From assembly GCA_022768065.1 (NCBI GenBank), contig JALELS010000014.1, positions 104,448 to 168,447 of the forward strand: a stretch of 64,000 nt of DNA, given 5' to 3'. Positions within the stretch are counted from its first letter, which is position 1, and every line of letters begins with the position of its first letter. The position numbers were made by a program, and so were the translations under genes. Origin of the DNA: Ruminococcus sp. GTDB taxonomy: Bacteria; Bacillota; Clostridia; Oscillospirales; Acutalibacteraceae. The notes under the pieces are model-generated. The model was not told the origin of the DNA and made no database searches. It saw only the letters and a program-made list of their open reading frames with translations. This document shows positions 34,687-43,789 of this stretch, in pieces.

Positions 34687-35571
34687 TTATATTCCGTCGT
34701 AATAGCCTTTGTCGATAAGCTCGCCTATCGAAGCTACAACAGCCGGCTTATCCTCCTTATACGTTACGCCGTACCACTTATCCTCGGCGACGAGAACATT
34801 AACCTTTTTGGTTCCGCTCTCGATAAGAGAAGATACGACGGACGGGAGATAATACTCGGATTTCGGCACATTCAGCTTTTCCTTAAGAAAAGCAACAAAC
34901 CCATCCTCTATGTATTTGAATACGTCGGGACGAAATCCCCAAAGGTTCATGGAAACGACCGTATCCGGCGACAACGCATTCCAAGTCTTGCCGTCATCTT
35001 CGGTAAATGAGCAATCGCTGCGAATCTTTGTATATTCGGTGACGCTCTCCAAAGCATTATTATCTGTAACACAAACGCCTCTTGAAACGGTACCGTTTTC
35101 CGTAAGCGTATTCTTGAGTCTGAAGCCGACCATACAATAATCCCTTGAGGCCGATGACAGCTCGTCGTAAATCTTCTTAAATGCGCTTCTGCCGTAATAA
35201 TCATCGGCATTTACAACCGCAAACGGCTCTTTTACAACATTTTTGCAGCAGAGAATCGCATGAGCGGTTCCCCACGGCTTTTGACGGTCTGCAGGGCAGG
35301 TAAAGCCCTCCGGAAGAACATCCGTCTCCTGAAAAACATACTCTACTTTAACCTTTTTTTCTATACGCGAGCCGACGATACGTTTAAAATCATCCTCGAT
35401 TGCGTGTTTTATAACAAAAACAACCTTATTAAAGCCTGCCTTTACCGCATCGTAAACCGAAAAATCAAGAATTACCTCTCCGTTTTTCCCTATCGGCTCA
35501 AGCTGCTTTAATCCGCCGAAACGACTGCCCATACCGGCAGCCATAACAACCAAAGTTATGTCCTTACCCAT
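34687..35571 (-). CDS. NDP-sugar-type nucleotidyltransferase
   Basis: A 294-residue sugar-phosphate nucleotidyltransferase-like protein. The N-terminal LVVMAAGMGSRFGGLKQLEPIG is the nucleotide-binding signature, with NADDYYG as the metal-binding loop. GTAHAIL fits a GalU/GlmU-type core. The product sugar cannot be told. It starts 32 bp after the acyltransferase/coiled-coil gene on the same strand, so the two probably form one transcript. Confidence 0.85.
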   Translation of the reverse strand: MGKDITLVVMAAGMGSRFGGLKQLEPIGKNGEVILDFSVYDAVKAGFNKVVFVIKHAIEDDFKRIVGSRIEKKVKVEYVFQETDVLPEGFTCPADRQKPWGTAHAILCCKNVVKEPFAVVNADDYYGRSAFKKIYDELSSASRDYCMVGFRLKNTLTENGTVSRGVCVTDNNALESVTEYTKIRSDCSFTEDDGKTWNALSPDTVVSMNLWGFRPDVFKYIEDGFVAFLKEKLNVPKSEYYLPSVVSSLIESGTKKVNVLVAEDKWYGVTYKEDKPAVVASIGELIDKGYYDGI

Positions 35572-35602
35572 TGTTTTTCTCCTTTAGCCCCATTGGCTTG
35601 TT

Positions 35603-37183
35603 TTATTTATTATTTGCCTTTTTTTCGGTTTGCTCGGCTATTGCTTCGTCCTTTTCAGCCTCTTTTTCGGCTTCCTTCGCCTCTTTTTCGGCTTTCTGTG
35701 CCGCCTTTTCGGCTTTATCAGTCTTAATTTCTTCCGCTGCCTTACGAGCCTTTTCGGCTTTTGCCTTTGCCTCTGCCGCTTTGGCTTTTGCTTTTTCGGC
35801 TTCTTTACGGGCTTTTTCGGATTCCTTGCGTGCCTTTTCCTCGGCATCGCGTTTTGCTTTTTCTGCCTTGGCTATGGCGTCTATTTTGGCTTTTTCAGCC
35901 TCACGGCGTGCCTTTTCAGCCTTTTCTGCGGCGTCACGCTCGGCTTTTTCGGCATCCTTACGCGCTTTTTCAGCCTCTTTTTTTACCTTTTCTTCGGCTT
36001 TTTTCGCCTTTTCGGCAGCGTCGCGCTCTGCCTTTTCGGCGTCCTTACGCGCTTTCTCGGCTTTTTCTGCGGCGTCACGCTCTGCCTTTTCGGCATCTTT
36101 GCGCGCCTTTTCGGCGTCTTTGCGAGCTTTTTCGGCAGCCTTTTCCGCCTCTTTGCGAGCTTTTTCACGTTCCTTGCTCTGCTCGTACTTGGCTTCACGC
36201 TGTTCACGCTCAACCTTTATTTCAGCCATATGCTCCTCGCTGATACCGGTGCTGCGCCAAGTATGGATTATCTCGGGAGCTGCAAATATCTCGTCAAGAC
36301 GTTTGATGAACGGAACTATCTCGCCGAAATCAAGCGCTCTGTGGTCAAAAGCAATACAAAGCGGCATAACCTGGCGAATGGCAATTTCCTTTTCACCTGC
36401 TTCGTTTGCAACGACTACGGGCTTATCCTGAACGGCACCTACCGCTATGGCGCAAACCTGCGGCGGTACAATTTCAAGCAGGCAGGTTTCGCCGCGCTGC
36501 GCACGGTAAACCGAACCTATATTTGAAACGGTTATGGTGCCCTGCTCTATATCGTGCTTTGTAAGTCTGTCCTTTTCGGGGATTTTATAGTAATTGCTCT
36601 TTTCCTTGCCGCTGAGGGTCTTTACCTTGTGCTTGCCGGTCTTTGAACCGATAAGACGGTACAGAGTCTGCTTGATTTTGCCCTGCTTTAAAGCGGTAAG
36701 AGTATTATCGAGTGAAACGTCAAACATAACTTCGTCAAGATTGGTGTTCGCAACGCGGCGGTTTACGTCCGCAATATACGCTACCATCTCATCAAGATTT
36801 TTATTTTCAAAGTTATGAAGGTTTATTGTCATCATCTCGCCGTTCGGCAGAACCATAGGCATTGAAATGTCAATATTTTCAAAGGTATGTATTTCGCCTC
36901 TGACGAGCTTGCGGTCAAACTCAATATGAGAATTCATAATCGGGTCGGCTTTGAGTCCCTCAACTATTATTTTGAGCATAAGGGTGTTTAAAGTGACCTT
37001 TTTTTCGGGCGGACAGTCTTCATTCAGCCTTTTATATTCTATCATAAATTCGGTAACGTCCGGCTCGTAGTTGTATGTAACGTGCGGAACATTCGCCCAC
37101 GACTCGGTCGTCATATTTGCGACTATCTTGCGCTGTATACCGAAATGTATGGTATTGGTTTTTTTCATCTTATTTTTTGCCAT
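35603..37183 (-). CDS. CAT-fold 2-oxoacid dehydrogenase acyltransferase domain fused to a long charged coiled coil
   Basis: A 526-residue protein in two parts. Residues 1 to about 320 match the catalytic domain of E2 acyltransferases and chloramphenicol acetyltransferase folds: TITVSNIGSVY and IAFDHRALDFGE, where the usual DG after the catalytic HRxx is DF. There is no lipoyl or E1/E3-binding domain, and no oxoacid dehydrogenase genes are near. Residues about 325-526 are almost only Ala, Lys, Glu, Arg and Asp in heptad-like runs (KARKDAEKAE), predicting a very long coiled coil. The ATG at 37183 has GGAGG upstream. The function is unknown. The low-complexity part creates long opposite-strand shadow ORFs. 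Confidence 0.82.
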   Translation of the reverse strand: MAKNKMKKTNTIHFGIQRKIVANMTTESWANVPHVTYNYEPDVTEFMIEYKRLNEDCPPEKKVTLNTLMLKIIVEGLKADPIMNSHIEFDRKLVRGEIHTFENIDISMPMVLPNGEMMTINLHNFENKNLDEMVAYIADVNRRVANTNLDEVMFDVSLDNTLTALKQGKIKQTLYRLIGSKTGKHKVKTLSGKEKSNYYKIPEKDRLTKHDIEQGTITVSNIGSVYRAQRGETCLLEIVPPQVCAIAVGAVQDKPVVVANEAGEKEIAIRQVMPLCIAFDHRALDFGEIVPFIKRLDEIFAAPEIIHTWRSTGISEEHMAEIKVEREQREAKYEQSKEREKARKEAEKAAEKARKDAEKARKDAEKAERDAAEKAEKARKDAEKAERDAAEKAKKAEEKVKKEAEKARKDAEKAERDAAEKAEKARREAEKAKIDAIAKAEKAKRDAEEKARKESEKARKEAEKAKAKAAEAKAKAEKARKAAEEIKTDKAEKAAQKAEKEAKEAEKEAEKDEAIAEQTEKKANNK

Positions 37184-37349
37184 AAGTATTCCTCCATACA
37201 AAACTTTACCTAAATAGTATAATACAAATCATTTTAGAAATAAACTTTTTTTGCGAAAAATTCACATTTTACATAATATGTCAAGTTACTAAACAGATGT
37301 TGATAAATGTAAAAGCACTCTTTGTGTACTTCTCACAAAAAATTGCAGA

Positions 37350-37378
37350 TTGAATTTGTATTTATATTGGAGTATAAT
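37350..37378 (+). promoter_or_regulatory. Promoter of the DUF2804 gene
   Basis: TTGAAT (37350-37355), 17 bases, TATAAT (37373-37378), about 30 bp before the start. Confidence 0.7.
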
Positions 37379-37406
37379 AATATAAAATTTATAAAGCGAG
37401 GAGATT

Positions 37407-38453
37407 TTGGATAAAATGAACAAACAGACCGAAATAAAAGAAAGCACCGTCCTTCTTATGCCGGACGGGAACCTTGCAAGACCCGGCTATTGTAAGCACA
37501 ACCTTTTCAGATATAATCCCGAAATGATAAAACGTGAAAATACCATGCGCCTTAAGGAATGGGATTATTACCAGATAAGCGACGGAAATATAATGATACA
37601 GCTCAATTTCTTTAATATATCGCTTGCCACCTGTGCCACTTTCGGACTTGTTAACCTCAAGACCGGCAGAAAAATAAGCGGTATGGCAACTGAGCTTTTC
37701 ACGCCGCACAAAAACCGACTCAGCAAAAACGGCGACGTTCCGAACTATACCGAATATAAGCGCGGAGGGACAAAGCTTATATTTGACGTTCGCGAAACGG
37801 AGAGACGCCTCTATTTTGAAGGCACGGCTTCAGGCAAAAAGGTTAAATTCGACGTTACTTGCTATAAGCTTCCCGAGCACGAAAGCATAACAATAGCGAC
37901 CCCGTTTAAGGAGCAGGGGTGCTTCTTCCTTACTCAAAAGCTCAACTGCCTTGCAACCGAGGGCACCGTTGTTGCCGGGAACGAGAAATACACATTTACA
38001 AAGGATAAAACCTTTACGGTTCTTGACTGGGGGCGCGGTGTGTGGCCGCACACGAATACATGGTACTGGGGAAACGGCAGCACTTATCTTGACGGCAAGC
38101 TCTTCGGATTCGAGCTTACATGGGGCTTCGGCGACGAGTCAAATGCAACCGAAACAGCTATATTCTATGACGGCAAATGCCATAAAATAGGCGCAGTGCA
38201 TCTTGAAAAAGACCCTGAAGATGGCGCCGGATGGATGAATGAATGGCATTTTATTTCGGAGGACGGCAGACTTGATTTGACTATGAAGCCGTACTACGAC
38301 CACTATACAAACCTGCTTCCGCTCAATCTGTTCGGTATGAAAACGCATCAGGTTCACGGACTTTGGAGCGGCAAGGCGGTCCTTGACGACGGCACGGAGC
38401 TTCACATAAAGGATATGTACGCATTCTGCGAAAAGGTTCATAACAAGTTCTGA
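37407..38453 (+). CDS. DUF2804 family protein
   Basis: A 348-residue protein of the DUF2804 family, whose fold resembles lipocalin-like carotenoid hydratase (CrtC) proteins. Conserved features include FTVLDWGRGVWPHTNTWYWGNGS and GFELTWGFGD. No signal peptide is seen. The biochemical role is not established. The start may be TTG at 37407 or ATG at 37416; GAGGAG is three bases before the former and twelve before the latter. Monocistronic, between its own promoter and a bidirectional terminator. Confidence 0.85.
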   Translation: MDKMNKQTEIKESTVLLMPDGNLARPGYCKHNLFRYNPEMIKRENTMRLKEWDYYQISDGNIMIQLNFFNISLATCATFGLVNLKTGRKISGMATELFTPHKNRLSKNGDVPNYTEYKRGGTKLIFDVRETERRLYFEGTASGKKVKFDVTCYKLPEHESITIATPFKEQGCFFLTQKLNCLATEGTVVAGNEKYTFTKDKTFTVLDWGRGVWPHTNTWYWGNGSTYLDGKLFGFELTWGFGDESNATETAIFYDGKCHKIGAVHLEKDPEDGAGWMNEWHFISEDGRLDLTMKPYYDHYTNLLPLNLFGMKTHQVHGLWSGKAVLDDGTELHIKDMYAFCEKVHNKF

Positions 38454-38481
38454 TAAAATAATCGGTTCTTTACGATGCAAA

Positions 38482-38516
38482 AAAACGCTTATTCCTATAA
38501 TGGAATAAGCGTTTTT
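38482..38516. terminator. Bidirectional terminator between DUF2804 and the Ig-domain gene
   Basis: AAAACGCTTATTCC-TATAA-TGGAATAAGCGTTTTT is a near-perfect stem with A/T tracts on both ends, serving convergent genes. Confidence 0.85.
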
Positions 38517-38545
38517 CGTTTGCTTTGTTTTTTGCGGATTACAGA

Positions 38546-41500
38546 TTATGCATTGGCATTATATTTGCCTGCAATAACAAGGTCAAGTACGGAGGCGTCG
38601 GAAAGATCGACAACACCGTCCCCGTTGAGGTCCGCAGCGGCAAGCTGATCATCGGTAAGAGTTATAATACCGAGTGAATAATATACAATGAGGTCGTAGT
38701 CTGTTCTGTCGGCTACGCCGTCGTCATTTACATCGCCGAACGGACGTATTTTTACCTGTACGTTGAATTCACTCTTATCGCTGACAAGACCCGAACCGCT
38801 GACAGCACGGAATTTATAATTGTATGTTCCGTTGCCGTTTGTGGTGAGAGTGCTGCCCTCAATATTTGTCCACTCTCCTCCGTTAAGCGAATACTGATAT
38901 TTAACGCCCGACGAAGCCGAAGAGCTGAGAGTAAATGTCACATCCTGCCTTACAAGCGAACCGGAAGCCACATTTTCTTCACCGCAAGCCGCCGTTACCG
39001 TAACGTCCGTCGGAACGCTCTTATCAATCATAACGTCTATGCCGTCCGAAATATCGCTCTCAATACCCGCTTTATTAACGGCTTTGAATTTATAAGTCTT
39101 ATTGCAGTTTTCGGCGATATTGAGAACGCTGCCGTTCATCTCTTTAAAGCCCGAACCGTCGTCATAGTAATATGTAACGCCTGTATTGCTTGTGGCCGAG
39201 AGAACTATTGTAACATCGCCGCTTGTCCACTCGCCTGTTTTACCGTAAGAAGATACGGTAAGCACGGGTTTATCGCCGTCGATATTTGTAACCGTAAATA
39301 TCTTTGTTGCAACTCTGCCGTTTTTGCCTACTACGGTAAATACGTATGTACCGTTCTGTGACACGGTGTAAGAGTCTTCATTGGTTATATCCTGACCGTT
39401 GCAGGTAACCTCGCGAAGTCCCGACTCGCCGACCTCGGTGCTTATATTTATCTTATAGGGATTAGGAGTTACATCGGTAACCTCGGGGGTAAGAGTTATT
39501 TCGGGAACTTTGGCGTCGATCATAACGTGGTAGCTGTCCGACGGATAGCTCTCGGTGCCTGCGTTATTTACGGCTTTAAATCTGTAAACGGCGTTTGTTG
39601 TATCGGTTATCTCAATGCTCGTGCCGCTGTCGATAAGAGTCCAGCCGTTTCCGTTGTCATAATAATAGTTAATACCGGAAAGAGAAGCTTCCTCGGTAGA
39701 GAAGTTGAATGTAACGCCTTCACCCGTCCATCTGCCGAAGGTACCCTCGAACGAGACGCGGATAACAGGCACCTGACGGTCTATCTTAACCGTAAACGCG
39801 GTGACGTTGCTCTCAAGAGCTGCATAGCTCTCGGCCTTAAATTCGTATTTATGCTCACCTGTTTCGGTTGCGGTAAAGGTATTGCCCGAAAGCTCCTGCC
39901 ATTCGCCGCCGTCAATGCGGTAATAATATTTGTAAATTCCCGAATAAGCCTCGGAGGAAAGAGTTATATTTACATCTGTTGCACTCCAAGCACCCTCTTG
40001 ATATTCCTTATCACCGCCGTATACAGCGGAAACAGTAACATCGGTGGGAGCCGTACCGTCTATAACCACGCCGTCCGAACGAAGTATCGCGGAAACATTG
40101 CCTGCCTTATCGGTAGCTCTTGCCTCTACAAAGCCCTTGAAATCGGGGTCTTTAGCCGGTTTGTTTTCGCTGTCGTAGACGCTCCAGTCGGAGCCGGTCG
40201 GCTGACCGTTTTCATCTACAAAGCGATATTCAATTTTGTCTATTCCCGATACGCCCTCATCCGACGCATCAACGGTAATTTCAACAGTCTTGTTAAAGAA
40301 TCTGCATAAAGTGTCCGCCTTGCTGAAGAAGCTTCCGGAAACCTCTCTTGCGACACCGCCTATGTCCTTATGTAAAACGGTTATGCTGTTTACGGTGGGA
40401 GCAATTTTATCGATATTGTTTATAACGATGCTTTCTTCTGCCGTAAGGCCGTTACCCGCAGTTACAACTACGTTGTAGGTTCCGTTCTCAGCAACGGTAA
40501 ACGAATCATGAGAAGCGGTTATATCCTCACCGTTTAATGTAACGGAGGCTATTCCCGAAGCGCCTACATTAAGACTTCCTATTGTAACATCATAGCCCTT
40601 ATTTGTAAGCTCGGTTACGGCGGGAGTAAGAGTGAACGAAGGCTCTATATCATCACGCATAACGGTGTAGCCCTCTGTGTAATCGCTCTCAATGCCCTTT
40701 GAATTTACAGCCTTAAAATAATATGTATCGCTGCTGTTCACATTTACGGTAAGCGTGTTGCCTTCCAATGGTGCTTCTACGCCTGCGGAATCGGTTTTAA
40801 AGTAATACTTAACTCCGTCAAGCTCGTGAGTCGATGAAAGAGTAAAGGTTACGTCCTTGCTTGTCCAGCCGCCGTTATAATCGCCTTTATCAACGCTGAC
40901 AACGGGTTTACCGTATACAATTACGGGGAATGTAGCCGAAGCGCTGCGCCCCGCATGTGTGTATGTAACGGTTATATTCTGCTCTACGTCGTAAAGCTCC
41001 GGGTCAAATGACGATGTGTCGACCGTATAATCGGTGACGTATTCGGACTCGGCGTTGCTGTAATTCGCCTTGACTTTAAGTCCCGAAAGGTCAAGGGTTT
41101 TGTCACCCTCAAGGTAATCTTTTTTCGGATTTTCAAGCTCTATTGAAGTTACCGCTTTAGAGCGAACCGTTATCGGGAATATTGCGTGGTATGTTTTACC
41201 AGCTCTTACCACGTTTACTATAATATACTGCTCGGAATCGAGTATCGAAGTATTTACCGTGCTTACCGTGTAATCGGTTACCGGTACGGAAAGCTGATCG
41301 TCGGTATAGGCGTTTGCCGCCTCTTCGCCGTAATATTCGGCAATATCAGCACGGTTATATGTAAGCTTAACCTCCATACCCGTGAGGTCAAGCTCTGTGT
41401 TGCCCTCTATATAATCGGTCTTAGTGGGAGCGGTGAACGCTATGCTCTGCGGCTCTACCTCAACTACGGTGATATCCTTTTGGGTCTCGACATATGCGCC

Positions 41501-43573
41501 GTCAACCTTTGTAACGCCGTTTCTGCCGAATGCGTGAAGTGTTGTCTCACCTGCCGAAATACCCGTAACAACACCGTTTGAATCAACGGAAGCGAACTCA
41601 TTTTTCTGGTTTACGTCGCCGATATTCCAGTCCGAAACCCAGGGAGCCGATCCGTCATCTTTATTAAGACCCCAACGCTGCTTGTCAACCGAAATTCTCT
41701 CGGGAGAGAATGTAGCGGTGTAGGTAACCGGGAAATCCTTAATTACATAGTCGTTTCCGGTTATTGTAACGCCTGTGAGGTGTCTTATGGAATTACCGCG
41801 TACAGTTATCTCTACGGATTTTGAAACGCTGCCTATGGTTGCGGTTATCGTAACCTTTTTGTTGTTCCAAATAGCCGTTCCGCCCGAATCAAGACCTTTT
41901 ACAAGACCGTTTGCATCGACCGTGGCTATTGACGGGTCGGATGAAGTCCAAACGACTGTTCCGAGGAGTGCTTTGTCATAATCCGACGGCGCTATGTTTG
42001 CAATTGCAAGCTGTGTGGTCTTGCTCTCGTTAACGGTAGTGCTTCCGCTGATACTGAAGTCGGTTATAGCTTTACCCGCGGTTACCGTAAGAGAATCCTC
42101 AACGGTTTTATCGTTAAGAGTTGCCCTTACGTGAATTTCGCTTATACCGCTTGACTTCGGTGTGAATACACCGTCCGATGTGAGCGTAGCGAGCTTTGTC
42201 TCGGCGGGAGCCGAAGAAGAAGCCCAAATTATCTCGTTTGTATCGGGATCTGTAAGACCCCACTCACTTTTAACCGACGAGTTGGTATTAAGCCTTGACG
42301 GTAATACGTTTGCCTTGTAAGTGGTTGACGTATCATTCGGTACGGCGCTGTTTCCCTCAATTTCAACGGAGGAAATAGTGCCGACTACGCCGGCTCTTGT
42401 TACCTTTATCGTGACGTTTTTGGAAACGCCGCCCGCGGTTGCTGTAAGAGTTGTGGATTTGCTGTATTCGATAAGTCCGTCACCGCCGTCAAGGCCGGTA
42501 ACCGTACCGGACGCGTCAACTACGGCAATAGATTTATCTGCTATTTCCCATGTAAGGTCGCCTGCATAAGCGCCTGCGGGAACAACATTTGTTATTGCGA
42601 GCTGAGTTGTAGAGCCTTCGCCTACGGATACGGTTGAATCGGTTACGGTTTTTGTACCGCTTATAATATCAAAGGATTCTACGGGAAGATCTTTCTGTTC
42701 AACTACATTAAATGTGATGGTATCAACAAAAGCTACATTGCTCGCATCATATGCCCTGACCGTTACCGAACCTGCCGCAGTAAATGTGACAAGACCCGTA
42801 TCGGAAACCGTTGCGCGCTTACCCGAGCTTGTGTCAAAAATGCTTCCGCCCATTTCCCATTTAACGGAATGTTTAAGTCTTACGGGAGTTACCGCACCGT
42901 AAAGCTGAACTGTTTTGCCTACGGCAACGGTAATGGGAACGCTCTTTTTATTGGTTATGTGCGTACCGGTGGGAAGAACGTTTGCGACAACGCTCTTTTG
43001 AACCTTAACCTTAATGGTGTCGCTTGCAAGCTTTGCGCCGTTTGCATCATATATGGTAGCCGTTATCTCTACATTCATATTGGCAAGGGCTGTGGCAAGA
43101 CTGTCTGCAAGAGTATCGCCTGCAATACCTCTGACGATGGAGACTATCATATCGTCATTCATACTGTCAAGATCAACGCCGGAGCTTTCAAGCTGTTTCA
43201 TAATCTCGTCTGCCATTTTGTCGCCTACGAGAGGAAGCACACGCACGTTTTCATCAAGCCAAAGCTGAATTATCGCCGTTTTTGACGAATCATACGCCGT
43301 GACCTTTCCGTTATCGTCAACATCGGCAAGAAGAGGTAAGTTACTCACCCACGTTACCGTAGTACCCTCCGGTAAGTCGCCGGTAGTTGTGTACTTGAGC
43401 TGAAGAGTTTTGTACTCCGTGAGCTGCTGAATGTCTGTGATGTCATTTCCGCTCTCATCCGTTATGTTAAGCGTAACTCCTGCCGCGTAGCTCACAAGAG
43501 CCGACGGTATCAGAGTAAGTAACATAAGGACAGACAGTATGACGCTCAAAAGCTTGGTTAATGTTTTTTGCAT
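38546..43573 (-). CDS. Giant secreted multi-Ig protein with C-terminal dockerin
   Basis: A 1675-residue secreted protein. A signal peptide (KLLSVILSVLMLLTLIPSALVSYAA) is followed by several BIG2-type Ig domains (SIAVVDASGTVTGLDGG, SIATVDANGLVKGLDSG), two LEGDKTLDLSGLKVKANY-type segments, then about five repeated modules of the form WTSGDVTIVLS...YYYDDGSGF...YKFKAVNKAGIESD. A type I dockerin ends the chain (FGDVNDDGVADRTDYDLIVYYSLG, DLNGDGVVDLSDASVL). It looks like a scaffold or adhesive stalk that docks to a cohesin. No enzyme domain is seen. It has its own promoter and lies between two terminators. Confidence 0.9.
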   Translation of the reverse strand: MQKTLTKLLSVILSVLMLLTLIPSALVSYAAGVTLNITDESGNDITDIQQLTEYKTLQLKYTTTGDLPEGTTVTWVSNLPLLADVDDNGKVTAYDSSKTAIIQLWLDENVRVLPLVGDKMADEIMKQLESSGVDLDSMNDDMIVSIVRGIAGDTLADSLATALANMNVEITATIYDANGAKLASDTIKVKVQKSVVANVLPTGTHITNKKSVPITVAVGKTVQLYGAVTPVRLKHSVKWEMGGSIFDTSSGKRATVSDTGLVTFTAAGSVTVRAYDASNVAFVDTITFNVVEQKDLPVESFDIISGTKTVTDSTVSVGEGSTTQLAITNVVPAGAYAGDLTWEIADKSIAVVDASGTVTGLDGGDGLIEYSKSTTLTATAGGVSKNVTIKVTRAGVVGTISSVEIEGNSAVPNDTSTTYKANVLPSRLNTNSSVKSEWGLTDPDTNEIIWASSSAPAETKLATLTSDGVFTPKSSGISEIHVRATLNDKTVEDSLTVTAGKAITDFSISGSTTVNESKTTQLAIANIAPSDYDKALLGTVVWTSSDPSIATVDANGLVKGLDSGGTAIWNNKKVTITATIGSVSKSVEITVRGNSIRHLTGVTITGNDYVIKDFPVTYTATFSPERISVDKQRWGLNKDDGSAPWVSDWNIGDVNQKNEFASVDSNGVVTGISAGETTLHAFGRNGVTKVDGAYVETQKDITVVEVEPQSIAFTAPTKTDYIEGNTELDLTGMEVKLTYNRADIAEYYGEEAANAYTDDQLSVPVTDYTVSTVNTSILDSEQYIIVNVVRAGKTYHAIFPITVRSKAVTSIELENPKKDYLEGDKTLDLSGLKVKANYSNAESEYVTDYTVDTSSFDPELYDVEQNITVTYTHAGRSASATFPVIVYGKPVVSVDKGDYNGGWTSKDVTFTLSSTHELDGVKYYFKTDSAGVEAPLEGNTLTVNVNSSDTYYFKAVNSKGIESDYTEGYTVMRDDIEPSFTLTPAVTELTNKGYDVTIGSLNVGASGIASVTLNGEDITASHDSFTVAENGTYNVVVTAGNGLTAEESIVINNIDKIAPTVNSITVLHKDIGGVAREVSGSFFSKADTLCRFFNKTVEITVDASDEGVSGIDKIEYRFVDENGQPTGSDWSVYDSENKPAKDPDFKGFVEARATDKAGNVSAILRSDGVVIDGTAPTDVTVSAVYGGDKEYQEGAWSATDVNITLSSEAYSGIYKYYYRIDGGEWQELSGNTFTATETGEHKYEFKAESYAALESNVTAFTVKIDRQVPVIRVSFEGTFGRWTGEGVTFNFSTEEASLSGINYYYDNGNGWTLIDSGTSIEITDTTNAVYRFKAVNNAGTESYPSDSYHVMIDAKVPEITLTPEVTDVTPNPYKINISTEVGESGLREVTCNGQDITNEDSYTVSQNGTYVFTVVGKNGRVATKIFTVTNIDGDKPVLTVSSYGKTGEWTSGDVTIVLSATSNTGVTYYYDDGSGFKEMNGSVLNIAENCNKTYKFKAVNKAGIESDISDGIDVMIDKSVPTDVTVTAACGEENVASGSLVRQDVTFTLSSSASSGVKYQYSLNGGEWTNIEGSTLTTNGNGTYNYKFRAVSGSGLVSDKSEFNVQVKIRPFGDVNDDGVADRTDYDLIVYYSLGIITLTDDQLAAADLNGDGVVDLSDASVLDLVIAGKYNANA

Positions 43574-43613
43574 ACAGATCTTCCTTTCCCTAAGAAGCTG
43601 CCTTTATGTGAAA

Positions 43614-43642
43614 ATAATAACAAATTCTACATATTTTTTCAA
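43614..43642 (-). promoter_or_regulatory. Promoter of the giant Ig-dockerin gene
   Basis: Minus strand TTGAAA (43637-43642), 17 bases, TATTAT (43614-43619), about 40 bp before the start codon. Confidence 0.55.
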
Positions 43643-43711
43643 TGCACACATTATTACAAATAGTATTATAAGTGCGTTTATGTTTTGGTTATTATTTAAG
43701 GCAAACAAAAA

Positions 43712-43743
43712 AAAAGCACGGAATTATACACTCCGCGCTTTTT
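43712..43743 (-). terminator. Terminator after prfB
   Basis: AAAGCGCGGAGTGTATAATTCCGTGCTTT forms a stem on the minus strand followed by an uninterrupted T-run. Confidence 0.75.
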
Positions 43744-43789
43744 TGTCCGATTTACTGGACCGCATTACCGCCCTGCTTCGGTAAAGCGA

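Noticed and set aside
35571-36526. Long plus-strand ORFs (up to 298 aa) rich in Phe/Ser/Leu
   Set aside because: They mirror the Ala/Lys/Glu coiled coil of the minus-strand acyltransferase fusion. Low-complexity codons leave all frames open, and no ribosome site or family match is seen.
39527-40309. 260-aa plus-strand ORF inside the giant Ig gene
   Set aside because: Lies wholly within a strongly supported minus-strand gene, with no ribosome site or recognisable domain.
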